A DNA stretch of 46,626 nucleotides from Spirochaetota bacterium (GTDB taxonomy: Bacteria; Spirochaetota; JAHITG01): positions 1-46,626 of the forward strand of contig JAHITG010000292.1 of assembly GCA_018817865.1 (NCBI GenBank), given 5' to 3'. A program made the translations under genes and the position numbers. The notes beneath the pieces were generated by a model. The model did not search any database and was not told the DNA's origin. It worked only from the letters and a program-made list of their open reading frames with translations. Below, in pieces: positions 8,401-15,008 of this stretch. Position 1 is the first letter of the stretch, and every line of letters starts with the position of its first letter.

Positions 8401-8979
8401 AATGTGATCAGCCTGGATGATGTGGTCCTCCATATAAAATATAAGATACCTTTTAAAGGAAAAGTATGTGCCATCACTTTTGATGACGGTTACAGGTCTG
8501 TTTATGATACTGCTTTTCCCATATTAAAAAAATATGGCTTTTCGGCAACTTTATTTTTATATACGAACGGATTTATTAATATTTACCCGGGGGCTTTAAG
8601 CTGGGATCAGATCAGGGAAATGATGAAACATAACATTACACCTCAGTCACATTCCCACAGCCATCCATGGCTTCATAAACGAAAAAAAGGGGAGCAGTAT
8701 AAGTTATACCTCGAAAGAGTAAAATGGGAGCTGGAGGCTTCAAAAGTGCTTCTCGAGAGCAAACTCCAAACATCCATAGGCTATTTTGCTTTTCCTTTTG
8801 GCGGATATAGTAAAGATGTTATAAAACTGGCACAAAAAGCCGGATATAAAGCTCTTTTTAATGTTGATATGGGTATCCCTAAAATTACAGATGATAAATT
8901 TAATTTAAAGAGGATCACGATATGCAGTGATTATAGTATGCGGATATTTAAAAAATTGTTAAAGCAGGGTTCGTTTTAA
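5404..8979 (+). CDS. Exported TPR / long coiled-coil / NodB polysaccharide deacetylase fusion
   Basis: 1191 residues. The signal peptide (about 1-26, ending SSSVFSQ) is followed by one TPR-like pair (about 30-75, YFQAGLQNYQNKKYDAAIRA). About 800 residues of nearly unbroken Lys/Glu/Gln-rich coiled coil run from roughly 190 to 950. A complete NodB (carbohydrate esterase 4) domain follows from about 975: TFDDGY with catalytic and metal Asp at 1027-1028, the metal-binding H-x3-HP at 1083-1088, and FAFPFGGYS. It should deacetylate an N-acetylated glycan such as peptidoglycan or exopolysaccharide in the periplasm or at the surface. The coiled coil could act as a spacer of more than 100 nm. The next gene follows after 31 bases, so an operon is likely. 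Confidence 0.88.
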   Translation: MTVYKRIFSFMGIIWILLLLSSSVFSQEEHNKYFQAGLQNYQNKKYDAAIRAYSMALQFEKDDPRIYINLADACLKYIHSMKLNYKRNSALIKKQFDMADACLKMGEHKIILYESGTSTAIGKKINTGLLRTRSKTLKQSMVSLKREMKDVIDEKKEPTVIAVSVPEKKEQTGPEMHQEKKDQAITNKSNFQKRVIGITRNKEAKDDNRQKAIMQSQFDLLIASNERLYDENRRYQDRLQAIQEQIAHLNEEISNRDAALHPGPSQEMTSEEFKVKNEAMQLQIHDLEINIENQKKAYEDEIKRMEGSNQSLSNYLSHKILLLKEEVEDRKKYYALEHQKLFKNEQKVIMNDNDYQKKINDLQAKLSYQEKMYWDHTQQLERNIEEISNESRLVIENFQNELHSQKKSFEQQLAKNQEGSQKMNDQYQQSISNLNEKFNNQEMILLNRVVEMSNQMQRQTAGLKKGNNDQKTFYERKLKKLKEIHYDDKNKLQILSGELEKRIQEQKKGYSKKIDEKEEKYDSLIKQQEKEIEKLQEEAENLEEEKKMITEKADEERELFQKNKKKYNEISEMNKDLFQESLQYQIKIINLEKDLSEFRQRSAVVQEYNSGLEGENQVLKKESLKYSEEKEELEKKLKTTESLYYDQLTKKNLQISTLGSEYEEKLKKLADEHEKEISLYKKRDGNNIITLSRYEKEVNKLKQELSDVKTSLKGEKKQIQITIKRYKKLKTKNTDQLRKLQQLSEALKAEEKKNTDIVEQLAQYDKENRELDQKYNNKSEKEKELLKYQQRNMIRLQEKDLKIEQLKNNIMELNNKNLTLQKDIDLYLNQDHGHKIETLKVELAGMRGRYEELQKEAAVLKAFTAQKAKNYRKMIIQNEEQSKKISGYSEKIKELFSDNRLLKHDVLLVNKEIRQLKMNSRSGDGLQDSKKQKITQDPDENENENAIEKKEVFLLKDSGGNEVVKVPILCYHSFDTKGPYSVSGEQFRKQMEYLHKNNYNVISLDDVVLHIKYKIPFKGKVCAITFDDGYRSVYDTAFPILKKYGFSATLFLYTNGFINIYPGALSWDQIREMMKHNITPQSHSHSHPWLHKRKKGEQYKLYLERVKWELEASKVLLESKLQTSIGYFAFPFGGYSKDVIKLAQKAGYKALFNVDMGIPKITDDKFNLKRITICSDYSMRIFKKLLKQGSF

Positions 8980-9010
8980 AGATCGCAAAAAGGAGAATCA
9001 TTTAAAAGTA

Positions 9011-9751
9011 ATGAGTAAAAAACTGACACACAAAGAGATCAAGGAGATCATCCAAAAACTATCAGACCAGTATGAAGAATATGCTGTGTCCTATGGAAAG
9101 GGATTTTTTGATAAAAAAGCATTTGAAGATCGGTACATGGAAGCTTTAAAGAGCGATAGCAATCTGGAGTCTTTTGCCTATGCTGAGGTCTCTTTTTTCG
9201 AAGATCTGAAAAAGAAGTTTGACAGGATACAGGAGGAGAAACGGATCCGGATCGAGAAGCCGTTTACCAGAAAGGTTGAAAAGTATATAGAAGAGCTGGA
9301 AAAAAGATGGCTGAAGTATCCCGAATTGTTTGCAGCATCGGAACTTTCGGATGAAGCGAAATATTTTTGCGGGGCCATTCAGGAATTTTATCATCTTTGC
9401 TGGCTTCCCCTTGAGAAGGGTGCCTTCGGCAGAGTCGGAGCAAAGGTGCTGCTAAGATACAATAGTCTTACTGAAACCATGCAGTCTTTTATTTTGTCAA
9501 TTTCAGAGAAGTTTCCCTATGAAGTCGAACGATACGGATTGAACCTTTCGAAATACGGCGTGGAAAAAACGCATATGATCTTTTTAAAAGAAGGAGCACT
9601 GTTACTGAAAGAGATCAGGATATTCTTTAAAACAATTGAGCAGGTTCATGATGACATTTCAGAAGAACTTAAAAATTCAGAAATCTTCCTTAAAGCAAAA
9701 AAGATGCTTGATCAGATCATATATGATTTCAGGCTTTCCAGTTTGATCTGA
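9011..9751 (+). CDS. Hypothetical helical cytoplasmic protein
   Basis: 246 residues, strongly helical and charged (EEIIQKLSDQYEEYAVSYG..., KVEKYIEELEKRWLKYPEL...), without signal peptide or membrane segment. No family recognised. AGGAG at 8991-8995 lies 15 bases before the ATG, which is longer than usual, but no better in-frame start exists upstream. It lies 31 bases after the coiled-coil/NodB gene on the same strand and is probably co-transcribed with it. Confidence 0.6.
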   Translation: MSKKLTHKEIKEIIQKLSDQYEEYAVSYGKGFFDKKAFEDRYMEALKSDSNLESFAYAEVSFFEDLKKKFDRIQEEKRIRIEKPFTRKVEKYIEELEKRWLKYPELFAASELSDEAKYFCGAIQEFYHLCWLPLEKGAFGRVGAKVLLRYNSLTETMQSFILSISEKFPYEVERYGLNLSKYGVEKTHMIFLKEGALLLKEIRIFFKTIEQVHDDISEELKNSEIFLKAKKMLDQIIYDFRLSSLI

Positions 9752-9855
9752 TCAATGGTCTTCATGCCGCCATTTTTTCATATAATACATATAATAAAAG
9801 TATAATAAGTTGAAAATGAAAAAATCGAAATTATATTTGTGTTTAAGGTATGATA

Positions 9856-10488
9856 ATGGAATTAATTTTAATATTCAGCGGAGCATTTATCGTGGGTCTC
9901 TCCGGTGCTCTGATGCCGGGGCCATTGATGACGATCACGATCTCACACTCAGTGAAAAGAGGCTTTATTGCCGGACCGCTGGTTATTCTGGGACATATGA
10001 TCCTGGAGATAAGCCTTTTGATTGCGATCGTTCTTGGTTTTAAAAATGTTATCTCTGCACCGCTGGCAATGAAAGTCGTCTTTATTGCAGGTGGAGCGAT
10101 CCTTATCGCACTGGGGATAGACCTGATGATCAATCATCGCAAAAGTACTGTTCCGACAGGAACGACAGAAAAATCCGCATTAAAAAAAGTTTTTTCCCAC
10201 CCGATCATCAGCGGAATAGTGGTCAGCCTGTCCAATCCTTACTGGACGATCTGGTGGGTCACGATCGGGCTTGGTTATGTTATAAAAGCGTTGAAATATG
10301 GATTTTTAGGGATCACCCTCTTCTTTTCAGGCCATATTCTTTCAGATCTGATATGGTACAGTTTTATCTCTTATACATTCAGCAGAGGAAAGAAGTTTTT
10401 TCATGATAGGACCTACCATAGTATTATCTTTATCTGCGGGATTTTTCTGATCTTTTTTGGTTTATGGTTTTTGTATAGCGGTCTATAA
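9856..10488 (+). CDS. LysE-family amino acid exporter-like membrane protein
   Basis: 210 residues with about six hydrophobic segments. The N-terminal GALMPGPLMTITISHSVKRG matches the conserved P-G-P segment of LysE/RhtB-type translocators, and SNPYWTIWWVTIGLGY matches the conserved second half. Family members export lysine, threonine, homoserine or related metabolites across the inner membrane; substrate cannot be read from sequence. ATG 9856 is preferred to ATG 9850 because AAGG at 9845-9848 is too close to the first. Three TATAAT hexamers occur just upstream (9781, 9790, 9801) without a matching -35. The Nudix gene follows after 24 bases. Confidence 0.85.
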   Translation: MELILIFSGAFIVGLSGALMPGPLMTITISHSVKRGFIAGPLVILGHMILEISLLIAIVLGFKNVISAPLAMKVVFIAGGAILIALGIDLMINHRKSTVPTGTTEKSALKKVFSHPIISGIVVSLSNPYWTIWWVTIGLGYVIKALKYGFLGITLFFSGHILSDLIWYSFISYTFSRGKKFFHDRTYHSIIFICGIFLIFFGLWFLYSGL

Positions 10489-10512
10489 GAAATAAAAGTA
10501 TAAGGAGTGAAC

Positions 10513-11031
10513 ATGTCCGTTATTTATAAGGGTAAGATCATTACGGTAAAAAATGAAGAGGTCACTTTTCCGGATGGGCATTCATCCATGTATGAATTTG
10601 TTCTTCACAGGGGAGCGGTTGCTATTGTTCCTTTGATAGAAAAAAACAGGGTGCTTCTGGTAAAACAATATCGCCCGGTGATCAAGAGACCAATATGGGA
10701 ATTACCTGCCGGCCTGATCGACGAGGGGGAAACACCATTCCATGCTGCAAAAAGAGAGCTGAAGGAGGAGACGGGTTTTATTGCCGGAAAACTGATAAAA
10801 GTCGGGGCAGCGTTCTCTTCTCCCGGATTTACTGATGAAAAGACGATCATATTTTTTGCAAAGGACCTGAAAAAGACGAAGCCAAATCTAGACCCGGATG
10901 AAAAGATCCTTACAAGGGTTTTTTCGATCCCGGAGCTGCTGGAGATGATCGAGAAAAAAAAGCTTTCAGATGCCAAGACCATTATGGGTATCCTTCAGGT
11001 ATATACTTATTACAGGCATTTGATAAAATAA
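10513..11031 (+). CDS. Nudix hydrolase, ADP-ribose pyrophosphatase-like
   Basis: 172 residues with a complete Nudix box G-x5-E-x7-REL-x-EE-x-G at residues 67-88 (GLIDEGE...RELKEETG). The upstream QYRPVIKRPIWELPAG matches ADP-ribose/nucleoside-diphosphate-sugar pyrophosphatases, which hydrolyse ADP-ribose to AMP and ribose-5-phosphate. ATG 10513 is chosen because TAAGGAG (10501-10507) precedes it at proper distance; a GTG six bases earlier overlaps that site. It is probably co-transcribed with the LysE-type exporter. Confidence 0.88.
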   Translation: MSVIYKGKIITVKNEEVTFPDGHSSMYEFVLHRGAVAIVPLIEKNRVLLVKQYRPVIKRPIWELPAGLIDEGETPFHAAKRELKEETGFIAGKLIKVGAAFSSPGFTDEKTIIFFAKDLKKTKPNLDPDEKILTRVFSIPELLEMIEKKKLSDAKTIMGILQVYTYYRHLIK

Positions 11032-11061
11032 AGCGATTGTTTTCAGACGGATCAAATAGTT

Positions 11062-11089
11062 TTGACATTTTAAAACAGTTCATTATTTT
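11062..11089 (+). promoter_or_regulatory. Promoter of the GyrI-like gene
   Basis: TTGACA (11062-11067), 16 bp, TATTTT (11084-11089). A GGAGG ribosome binding site follows near 11111. Confidence 0.5.
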
Positions 11090-11121
11090 GAAAATGATAG
11101 CCTTTCACATGGAGGATAAAG

Positions 11122-11673
11122 ATGAAAAAAGTATTATTATTTATTTTAGTAGGATTGGTTCTGTTGTTCGGTTTTTTCCTGGTCTATTCGGGACTCTTTA
11201 CAAAAGTGGTGATCAGCGAAAAGATGACGGGTCCCTATCAGCTGGTATATGAAAGATATACAGGGGATTATAAAGAGACAGGAAAAGTTATGGATAAGAT
11301 CTATTACGCGTTAAAAAAGGATATGAAGGTCGAGACGTTTAAAGGATTCGGAATATATTATGATGATCCACGGGAAAAGAAAAAAGAGGAATTAAAGAGT
11401 GATGTGGGAATTATTCTGGAAAAAAAAGATTATAAAAAGATTCCGCTGATCAAAAAAAAGTATAGTGTTAAAAAAATCTCTAAAGTTAAAAGTATTGTTG
11501 CTGAATTTCCGTTCCGAACGGAATTTTCTGTTTTTATCGGTATCATGAAAGTGTATCCGGTTTTACAATCATATATTCTACAGAATAAATACAGGAATAC
11601 TCCGGTCATGGAGATCTATGATGTCCCGCAAAAGAAGATCATATATGTGGCACCGGTGTTAAAGAAAAAATAG
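11122..11673 (+). CDS. Membrane-anchored GyrI-like small-molecule-binding domain protein
   Basis: 183 residues. One N-terminal membrane segment (about 4-25) is followed by a domain with the GyrI/SOUL-like features GPYQLVYERYTGDYKETG and FGIYYDDPREKKKEELKSD. In GyrI-like proteins the G-x-Y and Y-D-D-P segments shape a ligand pocket. The second half (LEKKDYKKIPLIKKKYSVKK...) fits the repeated beta-alpha-beta-beta fold. Ligand and partner are unknown. The membrane anchor is unusual but has been seen in family members. Its stop codon is 1 base from the end of the convergent dCMP deaminase gene. Confidence 0.7.
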   Translation: MKKVLLFILVGLVLLFGFFLVYSGLFTKVVISEKMTGPYQLVYERYTGDYKETGKVMDKIYYALKKDMKVETFKGFGIYYDDPREKKKEELKSDVGIILEKKDYKKIPLIKKKYSVKKISKVKSIVAEFPFRTEFSVFIGIMKVYPVLQSYILQNKYRNTPVMEIYDVPQKKIIYVAPVLKKK

Positions 11674-11674
11674 A

Positions 11675-12196
11675 TCAATATCCTTCTTCATCCAGTTCTT
11701 TAAATGGATCCTTGTTCGTTTCATCGATCCAGCTCTGTGCTTCATATGTTATTATTTTATTATTATAGGACGTGATCACTTTTGTTATCCCGACATTGAT
11801 GATCATGCGCCTGCACATCTTGCATGGTTTTGCTTCAATAACAGAGTTATCATCAAAGTTTTCACCGTAAAGATACATGACCGTATCTTTGATCGAGATC
11901 CCTTCTCTGGCGGAATTAATGATGGTATTTGCTTCCGCATGGACGGACCGGCATTTTTCATAATGGCTTCCGGAGGGTATATTACGTTCTTTACGGTAAC
12001 ACCTTCCCAGGTCAGTACAGTTCGGTGTGTTCCGGGGAGCACCGTTATAACCGGATGCTAAAAGGACATTATTCTTTACGACCACTGCTCCGAATCTTCT
12101 GCGCAGGCAGGTGCTTCTTTTAGCTACGACTTTAGCAATACCGAGCCAATGGTCATGCCACGACGGTCTCTCAAATTTTTTTATCTTAGAATTCAT
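11675..12196 (-). CDS. dCMP deaminase family protein (ComEB-like)
   Basis: 173 residues. Zinc-binding and catalytic motifs are intact: H86-A-E88 and PCKMC at 124-128. The Arg/Cys-rich insert preceding HAE (YNGAPRNTPNCTDLGRCYR) is typical of deoxycytidylate deaminase/ComEB proteins, which convert dCMP to dUMP for dTTP synthesis. The start is supported by AAGGAG 7 bases upstream and a good promoter. It is transcribed alone. Confidence 0.9.
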   Translation of the reverse strand: MNSKIKKFERPSWHDHWLGIAKVVAKRSTCLRRRFGAVVVKNNVLLASGYNGAPRNTPNCTDLGRCYRKERNIPSGSHYEKCRSVHAEANTIINSAREGISIKDTVMYLYGENFDDNSVIEAKPCKMCRRMIINVGITKVITSYNNKIITYEAQSWIDETNKDPFKELDEEGY

Positions 12197-12219
12197 AACG
12201 ATCTCCTTAAGGGCATTCT

Positions 12220-12247
12220 AATATAATCCTTCCATTTTGGATTTCAA
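12220..12247 (-). promoter_or_regulatory. Promoter of the dCMP deaminase gene
   Basis: On the minus strand, TTGAAA (12247-12242), 16 bp, TATATT (12225-12220); ATG at 12196 with AAGGAG between. Confidence 0.55.
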
Positions 12248-12309
12248 TCAGAAAATGGGAAAAATATGGTTTAAAGGTGAAAATATTAAAACTAAACAAA
12301 AAGAACCGA

Positions 12310-12344
12310 AAAGAACCGGGACAGGTACAATGTCTCGGTTCTTT
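12310..12344 (-). terminator. Terminator-like hairpin upstream of the dCMP deaminase gene
   Basis: A 14-bp stem with one G-T pair (arms 12310-12323 and 12331-12344, beginning AAAGAACCGGGACA) and a 7-base loop. On the minus strand it is followed by a T-rich tract. It may insulate the deaminase gene from antisense read-through, or be a bidirectional block between the two divergent promoters. Confidence 0.45.
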
Positions 12345-12373
12345 AAATTATCTGTAAAATATATATTTTTTTC

Positions 12374-12401
12374 TTGACTAATAGGAAAAATATGTTATAT
12401 T
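12374..12401 (+). promoter_or_regulatory. Promoter of the surface-subunit/chaperone locus
   Basis: TTGACT (12374-12379), 16 bp, TATATT (12396-12401), the same hexamers as at three other places in the window. The predicted leader to the ATG at 12538 is about 130 nt. Confidence 0.6.
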
Positions 12402-12480
12402 ATATTATGAAAGCGATTTAGGGAAAGCGATATCCCAATATTAAATAGGATAGGGGGCAGAATTTTTTTTGCTTCATCAG

Positions 12481-12507
12481 TTAAAGCGTTTTCGCAAAAT
12501 CGTTTAA
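12481..12507 (+). promoter_or_regulatory. Imperfect palindrome in the leader of the surface-subunit gene
   Basis: A 27-base sequence from TTAAAGCG to CGTTTAA can fold with outer and inner 5-bp stems separated by an internal loop. It lies 30 bases upstream of the start codon, just before the ribosome binding site. Function unknown: RNA structure or operator. Confidence 0.35.
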
Positions 12508-12537
12508 ATAACAAATTTAATTAAGGAGGAGGTTATT

Positions 12538-13101
12538 ATGAAGAAATTATTAGTATTAACCTTAACCCTGGCAATGGTAGCCGGTTTCACTACCATGGCA
12601 AAATCTGCTACTCAAGATGATATTTTTCTTAATATCACGATCGTGAATTCCGGATTGAGTATCAGAAGTGATTTCCCGGATGTTAACTGGGGAGTTCCTT
12701 TAGGTGTCTTCACTATTTCAGGCCCCGATTATAAAGGAACTATTGTAAATGACGGTTCAGACAATGCTGACCTGTCCGTACAGTGTATTACCACCAACTG
12801 GACAGCTTCTACTACAACTACTCCTGCTGCTAATGCATTTGTTTTACAGGGTATCTTCTGTGTCTATGATGAGACATTAGCTGATGCTAATTTCGCTAAT
12901 GAAGATATTGTCACGGCCACATCTACAGCCTGCAGTGCAACTGCATATGCCAAGAACGGTGGTGATGCCATAAGGAATGGCGTTAATGTTCCTCCGGGAC
13001 AGATATTAAGTATGCGGTTCAGATTTCAGCCGCCAACAGGTGCCAGTGTTGGAGATCAGGAAACTGTTACAGTACGAGTTTCTGCTGTTACGACCCCATA
13101 G
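12538..13101 (+). CDS. Small secreted beta-rich subunit, candidate major surface fibre or coat protein
   Basis: 187 residues with a clear signal peptide (MKKLLVLTLTLAMVAGF...KSA). The mature part is Thr/Ala/Asn-rich with three Cys and alternating beta pattern (DIFLNITIVNSGLSIR, GVFTISGPDYKGTIVNDG). It has no recognised domain. The very strong ribosome binding site (AAGGAGGAGG), long leader, near-consensus promoter and the following double hairpin all suggest abundant protein. The next two genes encode periplasmic chaperone-like proteins, so a pilin-like or coat subunit role is inferred by context only. Confidence 0.75.
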   Translation: MKKLLVLTLTLAMVAGFTTMAKSATQDDIFLNITIVNSGLSIRSDFPDVNWGVPLGVFTISGPDYKGTIVNDGSDNADLSVQCITTNWTASTTTTPAANAFVLQGIFCVYDETLADANFANEDIVTATSTACSATAYAKNGGDAIRNGVNVPPGQILSMRFRFQPPTGASVGDQETVTVRVSAVTTP

Positions 13102-13120
13102 TATTTTTCAATACAATTCT

Positions 13121-13160
13121 TATATCAATGTCCGCCCGAAAGGAACCGGACATTGATATA
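13121..13160 (+). repeat. Perfect 14-bp stem-loop after the surface-subunit gene
   Basis: Arms 13121-13134 and 13147-13160 (TATATCAATGTCCG and its complement) with a 12-base loop. No T-run follows, so it is more likely a transcript 3'-end stabiliser or processing stem than an efficient terminator. Confidence 0.7.
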
Positions 13161-13164
13161 AGGT

Positions 13165-13212
13165 TGTCTGTAAAATGTAAACATTCTTTATGTAGTTTAC
13201 ATTTTACAGACA
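13165..13212 (+). repeat. Perfect 18-bp stem-loop between subunit and chaperone genes
   Basis: Arms 13165-13182 and 13195-13212 are exact complements (left arm starts TGTCTGTAAAATG) with a 12-base loop. It stands 4 bases after the first hairpin and 35 bases before the next start codon. Together they could reduce expression of downstream genes relative to the subunit. Confidence 0.7.
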
Positions 13213-13247
13213 GCGAATAGCAACATTTTTAAATCAGGGGAAAAATT

Positions 13248-14168
13248 ATGACAGGGAAAAAGTTCAAGCAGTCTTCTGTAATATTTATTGCGGCTATTAT
13301 GATCATCTTATGGGGAAATCCCTCTAATAGCTATTCCGGCGGTTTGAAAACCTCTTTTGCAGAGGTTCTTCTGGAGAACCTTCATATCGGGAAAAGTTAT
13401 AACATTGGAAAGATCGCTAATTTTCCGATAGAAGTTTTTAACACATCCCCAAAAAGAATTCAGCTTACCATTAAGCCGGTAATGCCGGATAAGGTCAAAT
13501 CCGGATTTGAGCCTATTCCTGATCTGGGATGGATCACATTATCAAAGACGGATTTTATCCTGGACCCGGACGGATCAGCTAAAAGTGATATTATTATTAC
13601 GATCCCTGATAATAAAAAGTACCTTGGCGGAAAATACGAAGTAAATATCCTTTCTTCCGGCTCTAAACTCGGAAGAAAAGGCATGTTCGGATTTGAAGCG
13701 GCCCTGCGCAGCCGATTGCTCTTTACGGTTTACAAAGATAAAATTGATGATACTGGAGTTTTAGATAAACAGGTTAATTTAAATTTTGATGTATTGCCGT
13801 TAAAATCCGTTGTCTCAAATATTATAACTGGTGTGCGGACTGACCTGGCAGAGAAGGGCGTAATACTCAGTATCCGGAATAACAATACAGACTCATTTGA
13901 ATATGAAATAGAAAGCCTTCCGATCAAGGATACAGTCAGCAGTATTCCGGATGATTATATTCCCTGCCCGGACCCGCAACTGTTAAGTTTCAGCGATGTG
14001 AATATCAAGGTGGGCCCTAAACAGACAAAATATGTAAAGATGTACCTTGATTTTCCTGATAAAGACGATTACCGGAATAAAAAATATATGTTTATTGTCT
14101 CCATGAGGGTCAGGAATAAAAGTATCACCGGGAACCGCTATATACGGGTCTATGTTCAGACAGATTAA
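13248..14168 (+). CDS. Periplasmic chaperone-like / Ig-fold protein
   Basis: 306 residues with signal peptide (about 1-30). The first domain (VLLENLHIGKSYNIGK...NFPIEVFNTSPKRIQLTIKP) has the immunoglobulin-type pattern seen in pilus chaperones and DUF916-like surface proteins: an amphipathic strand, then V-x-N-[TS], then alternating beta strands, then a stretch of basic residues (GGKYEVNILSSGSK). A second beta-rich domain follows from about 165. Family assignment is tentative. It follows the candidate subunit gene after two hairpins and precedes a second chaperone-like gene by 28 bases. Confidence 0.55.
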   Translation: MTGKKFKQSSVIFIAAIMIILWGNPSNSYSGGLKTSFAEVLLENLHIGKSYNIGKIANFPIEVFNTSPKRIQLTIKPVMPDKVKSGFEPIPDLGWITLSKTDFILDPDGSAKSDIIITIPDNKKYLGGKYEVNILSSGSKLGRKGMFGFEAALRSRLLFTVYKDKIDDTGVLDKQVNLNFDVLPLKSVVSNIITGVRTDLAEKGVILSIRNNNTDSFEYEIESLPIKDTVSSIPDDYIPCPDPQLLSFSDVNIKVGPKQTKYVKMYLDFPDKDDYRNKKYMFIVSMRVRNKSITGNRYIRVYVQTD

Positions 14169-14196
14169 ATAATTAAGTATTTGGAAGATGATTTAT

Positions 14197-15006
14197 ATGA
14201 AAAGATCATATCAAATAGGATTGTTGGGCGTTATCGTGCTCCTGTTGAATATTTCTTCTTCTTTTGCCCGGATCAAAGTTACGCCAGCTGTTCAGCAGAT
14301 GGTACTGACCGCAGGAGAGGAGAGAGAGGTTTTTTTTGAGATCATGAATTCGGGACAGCAGGACCTGAAGATCACAATTGAACCGGAGGATTGGGGACAG
14401 ACTCAGGATCTAAAAGATATTACATGGACTAGATGGCTGGATCTCGACACACGGGGATTTCAATTAAAAGCCGGAGAGAAAAAGAGGATCTCATGCAGGG
14501 TCCATTTACCATCGGATATTACCCGGGAAGTGAATGCCATGGTATATTTTTCTTGTGAACTTCCAAGAAAAAACATAAGATTGAAGACCCGTGTGGGTGT
14601 TTCTCTTTTTGCCGGAAGAAAGGGGAATGAAAAAAAGAATATTGAAATTGAAAGTATAAAGGTCAGTAAATCTTCCGGCCTGAATCCTGCCTGTTATTTT
14701 GATATTACCCTTAAAAACAACGGGAATACTCATATTATACCACAGGGATATTTAATTCTCTCCAAACCGGATAATACCAGGGTCGCCTATCTCCCTTTAA
14801 GCAACATGGAGCCGGTAATAGCTGATGAGAAGAAAGTGTACCGGATCACCTGTAAGGAGAGTACCTTTAACGGAAATTATAAAGGAAAGATGATCATTAC
14901 GTATAAGGGGTTTCCTGAAAGAGCGGAATTTAAAAAAGTAAAAGAATTTTCATTTTTTATCAGCAGAAAAGAGGAAAAAAGAGGAAAGGCTTATTTTAAG
15001 GAATGA
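14197..15006 (+). CDS. Periplasmic pilus-chaperone-like protein
   Basis: 269 residues with signal peptide ending SSSFA. The mature N-terminus (RIKVTPAVQQMVLTAGEERE, then VFFEIMNSGQQDLKITIEP) closely follows the first Ig domain of periplasmic fimbrial chaperones and related proteins (R-I-x-V-x-P, then E-V-x-N-x-G). A second beta domain starts near 150 (KSSGLNPACYFDITLKNNGN) and resembles an NEW3-like Ig fold. The ATG at 14197 is preferred over 14188 because GGAAG (14183-14187) is better spaced. Its stop codon overlaps the next gene region (TGATCATG), indicating coupling. Confidence 0.6.
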   Translation: MKRSYQIGLLGVIVLLLNISSSFARIKVTPAVQQMVLTAGEEREVFFEIMNSGQQDLKITIEPEDWGQTQDLKDITWTRWLDLDTRGFQLKAGEKKRISCRVHLPSDITREVNAMVYFSCELPRKNIRLKTRVGVSLFAGRKGNEKKNIEIESIKVSKSSGLNPACYFDITLKNNGNTHIIPQGYLILSKPDNTRVAYLPLSNMEPVIADEKKVYRITCKESTFNGNYKGKMIITYKGFPERAEFKKVKEFSFFISRKEEKRGKAYFKE

Positions 15007-15008
15007 TC

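Larger units (their letters stand above)
12197..12537. other. 341-bp divergent intergenic region between dCMP deaminase and the surface locus
   Basis: No gene seen. It contains the minus-strand deaminase promoter (12220-12247), a terminator-like hairpin (12310-12344), the plus-strand promoter of the surface locus (12374-12401), and a leader of about 130 nt. The leader has two copies of GAAAGCGAT (12409, 12423) and a 27-base imperfect palindrome (12481-12507). Confidence 0.7.

Noticed and set aside
5404..8979. Coiled-coil protein as an SMC or myosin-like ATPase
   Set aside because: There are no Walker A/B motifs; a signal peptide is at the N-terminus and a NodB domain at the C-terminus.
12402..12537. 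Cyclic-di-GMP (GEMM) riboswitch before the subunit gene
   Set aside because: The conserved GEMM core segments and the tetraloop/receptor arrangement are not present, although the leader is structured.
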